From: Botryosphaeria dothidea
Lineage: Eukaryota; Ascomycota; Dothideomycetes; Botryosphaeriales; Botryosphaeriaceae
Length of the DNA: 64,000 nucleotides
Reading direction: 5' to 3'
NCBI GenBank assembly: GCA_011503125.2
Contig: WWBZ02000062.1
Span: 1,984,001-2,048,000, forward strand
Made by a program: the position numbers and the translations under genes. Shown piece by piece: positions 45,601-56,803 of the stretch; the stretch's first letter is position 1, and each line of letters begins with the position of its first letter. The notes under the pieces are model-generated. The model ran no database searches. It was not told the origin of the DNA and saw nothing but the letters and a program-made list of their open reading frames with translations.

Positions 45601-47524
45601 ATGGCGTCCGCAATGGCTACGCCGCTGGTCCTGGGGGCCATCTCCCACCTTATTGTCAGCAGGCATCACGGTGTCGAATTTGATGCGCATCCCTGGAAGC
45701 TTGTCTTTGCCTACCTCGGTTCTCTGGCTGCCCTTCTCTACTACAACTTCTCAATTGTCCAGCTCGACACCTTCAACACATTGATCCATACGGGTCTTTC
45801 GGCAACGCTGTTCAATGCTGGCTTCTTTGCCAGCTTGCTTACTTACCGCCTCTATTTCCACCGTCTGAGGAGATTCCCGGGGCCCAAGCTTGCCGCCGTT
45901 TCCCAGTTCTACGCTATGAGTCTGGCGGCCAAGGACATGAAATTGTGCCAGGAGATCCAAAAGTTGCATCAGCAGTACGGTGACATTATCCGCATTGGTA
46001 TGATCCCTATTTCACCCGCGCAATACCACAAAGCTCACAGAGTGCAGGTCCTCGCTACTTGTCCATCAATAAAGCTGAGGCTATCTCCCTCGTCTATGGT
46101 ATGAACTCGTCCAATCAGAAACAAAAGTCTACATATGGCTCACAAACTCAGGCCCTCCAATGCGCTGTGTAAAGGGTGCTTGGTACGCTCAAACGGGCGG
46201 CAATCCTGAATACTGCTCCCTCAACCAGACTCGAGACTTCGAACTTCACCGTGCCCGCCGACGGGCTTGGGATCGTGCTTTCAGCATGAAAGGTGAGAAT
46301 CTCAAGGAACTGTGTATCTCATTGTTACCGTCCTGACGAATTACACAGCTCTGGACGCCTACGTGCCCCGTGTGGCGATGCATTGTGACAAGCTCGTGAA
46401 ACAGCTCCAGTCTCGTAAGGATCAGGTCATCGACCTCCAGAAATGGGCTTCGTTTTTTTCTTTCGACGTCATGGGAGATGTTGGCTTGGGTAAAGGTTTC
46501 GGCACCCTGGATACAGGCGAGGATCATCCAGGAATCGCTGCGGTGCACGATGCCATGTACTCTGTCGGACTAATGACTCCGGTACCATGGCTCATCAGTC
46601 TGCTTACCGCGATTCCCGGCGCCGCCTCTGCTATTGTGGATTTCCAGAAGTACTGCGCGGACGCCGTTGATGAGAAGGAAAAGGTACGCAACCAGGACAT
46701 GAGAGTGATCCCATCCCTGACGCAGCATTAATGCAATATTGCAGACCCTCGACAAAGACACCGAACCCGCCGACATCATGTCATGGATTCTCAAGGCAAA
46801 ATACGAAAACGACCGCTCCGCCCCTCCCGGCCTCCAGGCTCTTCATGAAGACTCGCGCCTGATCATCGCAGCCGGAAGGTATGTACATTGCTCACCTACT
46901 CGGCACGCACACGCCTCTGACTGCATTCGCCCCAGCGACACCACGCTCGCCGCCCTCACGAACCTCACATACTACCTCTGCCACAACCCGCACACGCAGA
47001 AGGCGCTCCAAGCGGCCCTCGACGCCGCCTGCCCCGACGGCGACGCTTCCTGGTCGTACGACGCCATCAAGTCCCTGCCCTACCTCGACGCCGTCATCAA
47101 CGAGACGATGCGCCTGTGGCCGCCCGCCACGGCCGCGATGCCGCGCCTGACGCCGCCGGAAGGGCTGCAGGTCGGCGACGTGTGGATCCCGGGAAACGTG
47201 ACGGTGGCGGTGCCGCCGTACACGGTGCAGCGCGACCCGCGCAACTACGAGCGCCCGGACGAGTTCGTGCCGGAGCGGTGGACGGAGGGGCGCGCGAAGC
47301 CCGAGGAGGGCGGGTTCATGCCGTTTTCGCGGGGGCCGGCGAATTGCGCGGGGAAGAACTTCGCGAAGATGGAGCTGAGGATGGTGGTGTCGAGGCTGTA
47401 TCTGAACTTTGAGTTTGGTCTTGTGGAGGACGAGGTTGCCGAGAAGTTTGAGGACAGGCTGATGGATACGGTGTCGTTGACGGTGCCGGGGTTGAATGTG
47501 CGGATCGCGCCGAGGCATGTTTGA
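45601..47524 (+). CDS. Cytochrome P450 (II)
   Basis: Six exons (45601..45997, 46048..46098, 46152..46292, 46349..46683, 46745..46878, 46936..47524) sum exactly to 548 aa. ATG 45601 heads a hydrophobic N-terminus with several membrane-like stretches; an upstream in-frame ATG at 45382 would add an unlikely leader. Motifs: LRRFPGPKLAAVSQF, HRARRRAWDRAFS (helix C), AGSDTTLAALTN (I-helix, across intron 5), NETMRLWPP (ExxR), FVPERW and the heme loop FSRGPANCAGKN. The usual Arg two residues before the heme Cys is Ala here; I recall the same GPANC loop in other fungal P450s. It is convergent with the DUF2306 gene. Substrate unknown; close packing with exporters suggests metabolite tailoring or detoxification. 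Confidence 0.92.
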
Positions 47525-47660
47525 GGGAAGACGGGTAGATGTGTATGCTTGCTGAAGTATTTTCCAAGTAGAGCAAACCAGTTTCGCTCAAGACACAAAG
47601 CAATACAAAACTCCGTACATCTCCATAATCACCAACATTCCGCTCCTTACCAACCATCCT

Positions 47661-48851
47661 TCACCCACTCTCATCCTTAACGGCTGGAACCCACTCCTCC
47701 GCATCCCCAACCCTATCCACCGTCAACCCCGCCCGTCCCGGGTTCTTCATGCCAGCCTCCAGCTGCCGCTGGTACGACACGTTGCGCAGGCGCTCGTGCT
47801 CGCGCGGCGTCAGCTGCAGGTACGCCTCGACCCCGATCGCGTGCATCGCCAGAGCCAGCCAGATGGCCATGCCGAAGCTGCTGCCCAGCGCCGCGCCGAC
47901 GTTGGGCGGCTGGCCGTTCATGTCGACCCGGACGAGCGCCTGCTGCTGCGGGTTCGTGCCGTCGGAGTGCGGGGCGCAGGCCGGGTAGGACTGGAGGATG
48001 TCGGTGGCGTTGGGGCTGGATGGGGAGAAGGCGAAGGCGATTTCGGCGCAGGGGCGGGCGACGAAGTAGCTGCGCGAGGCGGTGGCGAGGGTGGCGGCGA
48101 TGATCATGATCAGGCGCGTCGTGATGATGCAGCCGAGCTGTTTGGGGAGTGTTGTTTAGTGCTGGTGATGGGGGAGTGGTGGGGTGGGACGCACGTAGAA
48201 CCATGTCCGCAGCATCCATGCGCGGTGCTGCTCGATTTGGAGTCTTTTGATGTTATAGTAGGACAGCGCCATGCTGGTGGTTGTGAGGAGCGCGAGCAGC
48301 CCGATGGCGCTCTGCACGTCCAGACCGCCGCCGAAGGCGTGGCGCACGATCATCAGGGCGCCGGCGTTGGCGGCGAGGACGAGCAGGATGATGGCGTAGC
48401 CGTTGACGCGGTGGAAGATGGGGAGGTGGTGCCGGATGGCGGGTGTGAATTGGAGGATGGCGAGCAGCGAGGCGGGCAGGATGGCGGCGAGGTGCAGGAT
48501 CATGCCGACCTGGTAGAAGGAGCGCGTGTAGTAGTAGCATTCGCCGCGAGAAGCTGTGTTGGAGCCGGTGGTGTCTGGGTTGCAGAAGTTGCCGTGGAAG
48601 TCGAGGTAGGGCAGGCGGGCGAGGGTGAAGCCGAGAAGGGCGCCTGAGTTGTGTTAGTTGTTGGTCTCTTTCCTTTCTCTTGCAATATCTCATGGGGTTG
48701 TGCAGAGAAGAAGAGAAACCTCTCGGGTAGTCTTACCAGCGAAAATGAAGAACAGAACGAAATTGTATGCCTTGCTAAAGCCAAGCGGGTTGTAGAGTTT
48801 GCGGGCGAAGGCATTGAAGCGGTCTGCTGGTGGCCGAATTGGTTGGACCAT
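47661..48851 (-). CDS. DUF2306-type integral membrane protein
   Basis: Three exons (48851..48737, 48643..48195, 48137..47661) sum to 346 aa with exact phase. The start MVQPIRPPADRF precedes FNAFARKLYNPLGF and the first helix. Further helices include MILHLAAILPASLLAILQF, YAIILLVLAANAGALMIV, AIGLLALLTTTSMALSYY and, after intron 2, IITTRLIMIIAATLATA. The conserved His/Arg features of the family are HHLPIFHRVNGYA and IEQHRAWMLRTWFY. The function of DUF2306 proteins is unknown; the paired His residues resemble membrane redox or heme proteins, which is speculation. Its 3' end faces the second P450. Confidence 0.85.
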
Positions 48852-49095
48852 GATCAGGATGTTCAATCCGGAATGGGAGAGATGAATGCTATGTATGTTC
48901 AAGGTTTCTCTGAGGAGCTTTGTTGAGTTACAAAATAAGCTGAGCGAATGGTCGGACTCATAGAGCTTTTATGTCTTCTCAAGTCATGATGTCTCGGGCG
49001 CTGTTTGTTAACTATTTGGGCGTAGGAGCCTCCGTCGTGTTTTGCGGGAGACACCAACGGGGCCAGGAACGCAACACTGCCATTCGGGCGGTGCC

Positions 49096-49145
<50 letters not shown>

Positions 49146-49556
49146 AGTACAGTGCAGCAGAGTCTACAGCGCGGAATGATTCTCAATTCCGTCTAGCGCG
49201 ACCCGCACGCGGGAGCTATTCCTAGCGTGTCAGCGGCTTGGGGTAGAAATCGGCCATTTCGTCATCGACTTTGAGGCGCAGCTCAAGGCTGTGGAGGTTA
49301 TTGCGCCAGGCAGCCATTCCCGTATCACCTTTGAGGAACATGAAAGCAGATAAGGTGCTGGGCGTCAAAGTGAAGCTCCATCGAGTCTCCCAGGAGAGAC
49401 TGGAGCTGAGTCGGGCAAAGCAGCGGTGGAATGCGAAGTTTTGGGGGCCACATGTTGAAGGATCCGGCCTGACAACACGAAGCGGGCTGGCTGAAAACGC
49501 CCATCGAACACCATCTCTTCCACATCCTTTCCCAAACAAGACTCAATCTGCGCGCC
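48852..49556. promoter_or_regulatory. Divergent interval with AC microsatellite
   Basis: A 705-bp interval between the divergent DUF2306 and Zn2Cys6 genes. It holds a 44-bp AC repeat. No gene is recognised in the rest. Confidence 0.45.
49099..49142. repeat. AC dinucleotide microsatellite (22 units)
   Basis: An uninterrupted run of 22 AC units. Length variation between isolates is likely, and it could serve as a marker. Alternating purine-pyrimidine tracts of this kind can adopt Z-DNA. Confidence 0.95.
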
Positions 49557-51193
49557 ATGGTCGGTGTCCCTGGAAGGTCCAAGGGCTGCGCGACATGTAG
49601 GAAACGCAAGAAGGGCGCAAGTCTTACCCAGCGTCATGTCGTCGGGCGCGCGCAAAGCTAACGCGATCGGGTAGTGCGATCTCCAGCGCCCCTCCTGCGG
49701 GCAGTGCATCAAGTCTTGTCTGCCATGCGCCGGTTACGACCGTCAGCGAATCTTCATCAACCACACAGCTGCTTTATCATCAAAGTCCGTGGTCATCACC
49801 AGCCAGCAATGCAAATCAGATCCCCCAGCCTTCCAGATTGTCCTGCCGGATAACCTCACCCGCTCGGCTTATGAGTCCAAGTCACTCGGCCTCTTCTGGG
49901 AGCTCTACCTTCCGTATGGCCAGAACTTCACATCAGCCCAGGGTCAATTCACCACTGGCAGCTGGTTGAGGATTGTTGATTCTATTTACCACCGTGAAGA
50001 CACGCTCAAACAAGCCTTACTTGCTATGAGCCTGGGCATAGTTGGCCAGCGACACGGAGATACTTGGATGACCCAGCAGGGCTTTGCAACTCATGGGCGT
50101 GCTTTGAGAGAGATGGCTCGGGCCGTTGAGTCACCCGAGCGGTCACGTCAAGATGAATTGTTGGCTGCCGCCAGACTGATGGCTTTGTTCGAGGTGCGAC
50201 ACCCTGGCCTTCTCCCAATGTCTTCAACTCATCTAAGTCTTCCAGATAATCTTTGGCGCCAACGATCAAGACAAATTCGCACAAGCACGTAGCTGGAGCT
50301 CGCATGTGAAGGACGAGCTTCTTCTGCTGCAAGCAAGAGGCCCGCAAGCACACACAACGGGGGCGGCTCATCATCTCTTTGTGGACGGACGCCTCAACTC
50401 TGTGAGTAGATACACTGGATAGCGACTTTGAGCGAAATATGACTATTACCAGATAATAGCAGCCATAAGGGCTAGGAAACGGACCGTCCTGAGCAATCCG
50501 GAGTGGAAAGAAATTCCTTGGCTCGCCATACCCAAAACCCCGAAGGATGCATTGCTGGATATCATGGTAGAAATCCCGACTGTGACGGAAAACCTTGACA
50601 GGATTGAAACACTGCAAACCCTGGAAGAGAAACACCAACTTGCAGACAAAGTCCTCCAAATGTGCTGGACATTGGACATGCAACTCGCGGAATGGGTGCT
50701 TAACATGAACTTCGTCGCCAATTTGGACCTCGACAATCTCGGGCACGTGGAGGAAACCGGCGATCTCGCAGTGGGTCGACTCATATATCTCTACTGGGTT
50801 ACCTGCATAATGGTTACAAGCACACTACGGTCGGCCAACGGAGCCCGTGCCGAGCCACAGAATCTGCCTGTCCGGATCGATCCGCGCCTCTATGCGCGGA
50901 AGATCGCCCGTTCCGCCTCTTACTTTTTCGGGCCCGAAAGAGGCATTTGGTGCGCTCACGCGTCTTCATTTCCGATCGGCATTGCTTTGAATGTCCTCAC
51001 CGACCCGACAAACCAGGATGAGAATGATCGGGAGCTGATCATGAGTGTCTTCTCCCAGGGAGAAATGGGCGCCACCATCGGCAAGTTTCTCAACAGCATG
51101 CGGGCTGGCTACAATGTCAGTCAGTGCCGGCTCCGGGGGACAACAGCTCATGAGACTGGTGGAAAGGTTTTCTTTGGTGGTCAAAGCAAGTGA
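49557..51193 (+). CDS. Zn2Cys6 transcription factor with GC-AG intron
   Basis: Four exons (49557..49616, 49675..50193, 50246..50401, 50453..51193) give 491 aa. The cluster reads GCATCRKRKKGCDLQRPSCGQCIKSCLPC. It becomes contiguous only if the first intron (49617..49674) uses a GC donor (GCAAGT) with a CTAAC-type branch site and TAG acceptor; no GT donor restores it. After the cluster comes a short linker and a fungal-specific regulatory region (LFWELYLPYGQNF, LRIVDSIYHREDTLKQALLAMSLG, AAARLMALFE, LIYLYWVTCIM). The last 20 residues after MRAGYN look less conserved, so a further terminal intron is possible. The targets are unknown; the divergent DUF2306 gene and nearby P450/MFS genes are candidates. 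Confidence 0.82.
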
Positions 51194-52071
51194 AGTGATG
51201 ACAGTGTGGACGGCTGCGGGAATGTGATTGGGTGACGGTGACAGCGAGCGCCAGCCAGCCAGCGCAAAAGCAGCACAATGTCTTACAGTAGGGCAAGCCT
51301 GCGGAGGGTCAAGACCAAGAACCTCTTCTTTGAAGGCCTGCTCATGGCAGACCAATCAACGAAAAGCAGCCTCAGAATGATCTTCACTGGCTGGCTTTTA
51401 GGGGAGAAAAACCTCTCTTGCGAGAGTAAAAACCCCACCGCACGAGCAAAGCGCAAGACCCGATTGCGCTCGTGCGGCCTTGTCGACTGGCCAAATTAGA
51501 CCCTGGCTCCCGGCGCCTCCATAAGGTGCCTCCAGAAAAGACAGAGCGCTTGATTGACCCCATGGCGCGCGGCTCCACTTGACCGAAGGAGTCCGCTCAG
51601 TGAAGAGTCCCTTCGTTACCCTCCGAGTGGGGGATCCAGGGAAGGTCTAATCCCCTAAGCCTTTGGCAAAGGAGATGGGTGAAGAAGAAAAAGAGGTCGT
51701 CGGGCAGAGGGGAAGTGGGGTATTTAAAGGCTAGAGGAGGCGTCCCAGATCAATCTGTCAACACGGTCAGCTGACTGCCCTGCAAGGGTTCTCGAATTCT
51801 GAGGCGGCGATTGGCTGGAAATTGTTGGATGTACTGTCTGAAAGGGAAGGGACGACGTCACTGGCGGAAGGTACGGGCGGCGGCACAACCACACGACGCG
51901 CACAAATCGTTGATCGAGGCAACTGCTGTGACGCTAGACTATTTTCGGAGGCCTGGATACTCCCCAGTACCTCTATTTTACCACCGTGAATGTATTCCAC
52001 AGCGCTTCTGTGAATGAATTGAATGGTACCTCGCCCGCAACGCCAACATCTCTATCAACTTCGTACCATCC
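51194..52071. other. Intergenic (convergent), no gene seen
   Basis: This 878-bp stretch holds the 3' flanks of two convergent genes. No repeat, RNA gene or coding sequence is recognised. Confidence 0.45.
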
Positions 52072-54004
52072 TCACACCGGTTTCTCCACCGCTGGCCGCC
52101 AGCCGCTGTCCATCTCCATGACATAATTGTTCTCCAGCTCCCCGGGCTCCTTCTTCTGCGCATCCGCGCTCAGCTCCGCGACCTCCCTCCCCTCCAGCTC
52201 CCCGCTGACCGCCCACATCTGCCCGCCCTGCCTCGCCGCCGCCGCCGCCGCCCTCCTCTTCCGCCGCCACCACAGCGCGCCCCCCACGACCGCGATCAGC
52301 GCCAACCCCGCCACCGCCGCGCCCACGCCCACCCCCGCCTTCGCGCCCGCCGAGAACCCTTCCTGCTCCTCCGCTCCCGCCGCCCCCGTCCCCGCGCCCC
52401 CGCCCGCCGTCTCCAGCGGCTGCAGCACGCCCGCCCACGTGTGCTCCCACGACGGCGGGCTGCGCAGCGCGGCCAGCGCCGTGTCGGCGACCTCGATGCT
52501 CTTGGCGCTCTCGGCGGCGAAGGACGGGCCCGGCGCCTGCGCCAGCCACGCGCTGCCGCTCTGCCAGTTCTGCGCGAGGAACGCGCCCTGCAGGAAGGCG
52601 CGGCCGAGGAGGACGGCGGGCTGGGCGGCCGTGGATGCGGCGGTCGGCGTGTAGGGGCGGCAGGGGAAGTAGGGGGTCGGGTCGTTGCTGGTCACGGTGG
52701 TGTCGAGGGTGAGGTTGAGGAGGGCGAGGGGGATGGAGATGGAGGAGGTGGAGGAGGTGGAGGCGGTGGAGAAGGTGAAGATTAGGGCGTGCGGGCTGGT
52801 GAGGAGGGAGGTGTAGGCCGGGTCGGTCGTGTCCCAGAGGTAGAGGCCGTAGCTGGGGAGGTAGGTTACGGGGAGGTGCGCGGCGATGTTGTCGCAGGTC
52901 GGGCCGGGGAGGTAGAGGTAGGGGATGCCGGGGTCGGCGCGCGCGGTGAGGGGTGGCGTTGTGGTGGTGTTGCTTTCGAGGAGGTTCGTGATGGGCGTGC
53001 CCGTGCTGTTGGAGTAAGCGGAGGCGCCGCTGGCGACTTCGAGGGAGATGGATTCGAGGGAGAAGAAGCTGTTGTTTGTGGCGGTGATGGGAGAGGATAG
53101 CACTCTCGATTGGTCGTAGCCTCCCCAGAAGAGACTCCCGGAAACGTTTTTGGTGGCTGAACCGATGTGTAGACCGTAGCTGATGCTAGGGATAACGTCT
53201 TGGTTGTAAGCATTGGGGAGTGTAAGGTTTTGGGACACGGCGCTGCCGTTGGCTGCCGTCCAGTTGAATATGTTCTCTCCTCCGTAGAGGGACAGGTACC
53301 CAACATCCAATGTGTATGATGCTCCATGCGGATATGTCACTGACACGTTGTCCGCAACGGCAGTCACCACAAGACTCAGAAATTCGTAGGCTCCGGTTTT
53401 TTCGTTGCGGAGTGTGAAGCGGTCTGAGATATACCGAAGCTCCCCATCCAACCCCATGACATCCGTGGTATATGCCCCCGCTTCGTCTCGCCATGTTGAT
53501 GGCTCAAACTGTGCACTGTTCTGATCTTCCCGTAATGACTGTGCCCCGCTGCCACTCCACATCCCTGGCAAAGGTTGTTGGCAGTCGGCATCTTGCGATT
53601 GACATACGCTTGCATTCACGATCACAGAAGTTTCCATGAGCGATGGTATGAACCATTGCGTCTTGCAAATCGAAGTTTCAGTGCTGGCTCGGATGACTTT
53701 TGGACGTAGATTCAATAGAAATACGACGTACTTGATCCGGGAAGTCGATTGTGAATGCTGAGCCACCTGTCAGATCTATCCATCCACTGGTTAACACCGG
53801 CTTTACGTACTAATTACGTTCCATGGTCCATCAGGTCCGACTAGAGGATCATTAGCAGAGGTCAACAGATCAAGCGATGGCGGCGCGCTTGCCTGTGGTA
53901 TTAGAGCTAAAAGAGACGGGCCATGGAGCAGCCGCGTGTGTGCTTGCGGTCCATGATAATATGCCAACAGCAACCGGAAGACGACGTGTACTTGAGGGAC
54001 GCAT
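52072..54004 (-). CDS. Membrane-anchored pepsin-like protein lacking catalytic Asp
   Basis: The main exon (53661..52072) encodes 529 aa of a pepsin (A1)-fold protein: YTTDVMGLDGELRYISDRF, YGLHIGSATKNVSGSLFWGGYDQSRV, then PGIPYLYLPGPTCDNIAAHLP. Many N-glycosylation sites (NXT/S), one membrane helix (about 465-488, VGAAVAGLALIAVVGGALWW) and a basic RRKRR cytosolic tail follow. Where active enzymes have DTG, this protein reads PSL (FIPSLMETS) and PGI, so it is probably not a protease. Upstream pieces fit the family (DPLVGPDGPWN, GSAFTIDFPDQ before a GTACGT donor). A signal peptide-like start (MRPSSTRRLPVAVGILSWTASTHA) begins at 54004. However, its frame differs from the DGPWN frame, so the 5' end is unresolved: a short intron, frameshift or base error. 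A surface or wall sensor role is inference. Confidence 0.7.
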
Positions 54005-54257
54005 TTTGATTGCTGTGGAGGATCAAACAGCTTTGTTCATGGTACGAGGAACAGTTTGTAGGAGAAGTGAAGAAATTTGTGAATAAGCCCGCGGCGGACA
54101 GAGAACCTTCCGATATTGTTTATTTGACCGCACTTTTTCTAAGACGCGCTGATTGCCAAGCAGGGGCTATGGCTATTGCGGGGTCAAGAGCAACAGCAAA
54201 TGTCGCAAATGGGGAACTCTGCAAGTTGATTGCACATCAAATCTGGGGGCCAAAAAA
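54005..54257. other. Upstream region of pepsin-like gene
   Basis: This stretch likely holds the promoter of the minus-strand pepsin-like gene. A 118-codon plus-strand open frame (54010-54363) crosses it; it has no recognised domain. Confidence 0.35.
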
Positions 54258-54405
54258 CCCCTGCGCGCTCCGCAGGGCATCAGCCGTTTCAGCCCCCAAA
54301 ACTGACAGAATAGGGCAGAGCGATTGGCACGAGCTGCATATTGAATGGAAGTGCTTTTTCTGACGGGGAAGGTGCATTTGCTTTTGCTCCCGGAGCGCGC
54401 AGGGG
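54258..54405. repeat. Inverted repeat with 14-bp arms
   Basis: CCCCTGCGCGCTCC at 54258-54271 and its exact inverse at 54392-54405 frame about 120 bp. Near the left arm, further GGGGGC/GCCCCC segments (54245-54297) give secondary palindromes. It could be the remains of a foldback or MITE-like element. No flanking duplication is evident. Confidence 0.55.
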
Positions 54406-54420
54406 TCTCGGTACTGCTAC

Positions 54421-54603
54421 ACTCCCCTCTTGCAGCCGACGGTTAGCGCGAAGAATATGGGGCCTTTGAGCAGGGGCTGACAGAGGTTTTTCTACAATCA
54501 TGATAAGTCGATTCTGTTTCAACTTCCTCTTTCCGGCCGTCGATAGGGCTCTGTAACGTGGAAGAAGAAATCCACGCTAATCGTCGGCTGCAAGAGGGGG
54601 GTG
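54421..54603. repeat. Inverted repeat with about 28-bp arms, CGTCGGCTGCA motif
   Basis: The segment 54421-54449 (ACTCCCCTCTTGCAGCCGAC...) is matched in inverse by 54575-54603 with very few mismatches. It is nested directly after the 54258-54405 inverted repeat. The core CGTCGGCTGCA/TGCAGCCGACG recurs at about 55086 and, with the preceding CTAACC or CTCACC, at 62719 and 62964. A dispersed degraded transposon end is the simplest reading. Confidence 0.6.
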
Positions 54604-56803
54604 AAGCAGTTCAGACTGTTCCAAGTGGACGCCTTTCGCCGACCCAGCGATCTTCATCTTTATCGACCATCGTGGTCTACTGTAGCCCAGCCCCCGTTAC
54701 GATATGAAAGGCGAGAAGCTTGGCTGGCATTTTAATATCATGCCGTGTCTTGTCACCGTGCTTTATCTCCGGAATCGCCGCCTCCCCGAAGCTAAACTGA
54801 GGTCCTTGCCGAATGTAAGGCTAAATTTTTGGTCTTTTGGAGGCAAAGCTCCATGCGTGCCGTCTGGGCTTTCCAGACATGTGGAAGGAGATCCTGCAGA
54901 AGCTGGTACCGAGGGATTCGTAAAGGATTCAAACGGTCGGGTGCTCCCACGGAGGCGGTGTCATGATCCTTGCATCCACACCATAGTCGTGGCTTGACTT
55001 GAGCGCTAATTGAAACCTTATGCAAGTAAGTAGGCATCATATTCAGAGATTGAAAACATGTTGATTTCCTGTGAAGTGCATTCTTGCAGCCGACGCAAGC
55101 TCTTATGGCATCCGATCAGCATAAAGAACTTGCTCGTACGGATAGTTGTAGTATCCCAGCTTGGTACTTAGACCTCTCGGGGAGCTTTTCTGTTCGGGCG
55201 CTGTCTTGAATCTTCGCGCGTTACCAGTGGACAAACAGTCAAAGCACAGCATGATGGAAAGCAGTAACATCAAATGATTAAGTGACACCTCTCACGATAT
55301 GTGTACGTTCCAGGGTGATCCAGTCGCGACACGACTGCATCGAGGCGTGGATGTGTTGCCAAATTCCTCCGATTCGTTGTCCGCTATATCCGGCTTGGCC
55401 GCGGGGTCCCGATTGCACATATCCGAAATCACCATCGCTGCAGGTTATTCTATGATGTCATTACTGTCTAAATTTGGCAGAAAATTGTTCAAAGACTTCT
55501 ATGCTACTTGGCCAGTCTTTGATGGAACGTTTACGGGTGGAGAATCAAACGGGCTTCGAGTATAATTCAATGACCAGCCCTCGGCACCGCAGCGCTTTGC
55601 CGGGATGATGGGTTTCTGGTTATCTCTATATCTCCAATACGCTCTGGAAATTCACTGGAGACTTCAAGGTACAGTCTTTGGTATCTTTTGTCCCCATTTA
55701 CAGAGCATGCATTGGATGCTGGAAAATGCAGGAAGGGTATTGCCTCTTTGAAGCGTTATTGTGGCATTTGGCGGATAGTTTGCCACTCCTTCATACTAAT
55801 TTGAGCTTCTTTGAAGAATCAAGAGCGGCAAATCAACATTGTCCACTATTCGAATACAGATATTGGCTTCAAAATCACGGATCTTTCTGACGGACTCCTT
55901 GGATGAATTGTGGCTAAAGTAGATATGCACTCCTCGTCTTCTAGAGACATTGCCAACATCATCCGTCGAAATTCAACAAATCAGACACGGGGGAGGTTTT
56001 CAACATCAATCTCCAACAGAGAATGAAGTTCAGGACGTCGGATACGAGACTAGCGGCATGCTGCCCAAAATCACTCTCGTAGCTTGTCCCGAGGTTTTGC
56101 CTCGGCCGAAATGCCATGATTAAGTGAAGAGCTGACTCTCCTACTCAACTCAATAGCAGGGCTTGCCACAGCATGGACTATTACAAGTTGAAACAGCATG
56201 TTTTGCTTTTTCAAGGCTATAGCTGAATCAGCTACAGGAATCATCAGGGAAGCTTCTGCTCTATATATAGACTTTTATCTCAACTCATGCGGTCGTTCTT
56301 CCATCAGCACGTCTTGGTCAATCTCTTTTCCGAGACCTCATTAAGATGAATAGGTAGATTTCGCTTTAGAATAAAGATGTATGAATAGTGAGGTTGAAAT
56401 TCCAGGGCACGGAAGTTTTGGAAGAAAGTCGTATCCACCACAGGTCCGGAAAAACGGTAGAAGGGAAGAGACTTTTACAACATCGAACGGCTTTAAGCAA
56501 AATATATCCGTCTAAAGGCCGTTTAAATTGGACCTCCAAGAGCGCACGGCTCTTGATAAAGCTACTTACGAATCATTGGGAGCGTAGTATACCATTAAGG
56601 CCGACGACGCTTGTTCAGTAGCGGTGTTGACCATGGGCATCGGTCCGCTAAAAGTTCCCCTTTGAAGACTAGCCAGGGGAATTTTTACATAGCCAGATAG
56701 GTATACAGATCTTCGATCCGGTACTTCGTATTCGATTCAGGAATATTTAAGAGGCTGGATTCTCGCCTTACCAAGAAGTTGACATCCTGAAACATCCACC
56801 ATC
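54604..56803. other. AT-richer gene-free interval
   Basis: This 2.2-kb stretch holds no recognised gene. Its composition is more AT-rich than the flanks, especially 56100-56800, which may reflect decayed repeat DNA. The part near 56744 (TATTTAAG) is a candidate promoter element for the SMP-30-like gene. Confidence 0.45.

Noticed and set aside
49099..49142. Regular repeat considered as an array element
   Set aside because: A plain AC microsatellite; there are no spacer units and CRISPR arrays do not occur in fungal nuclear DNA.
54010..54363. 118-codon plus-strand frame overlapping the pepsin-like 5' region
   Set aside because: It runs into the inverted repeat, lacks a domain and sits antisense to a more plausible signal peptide.
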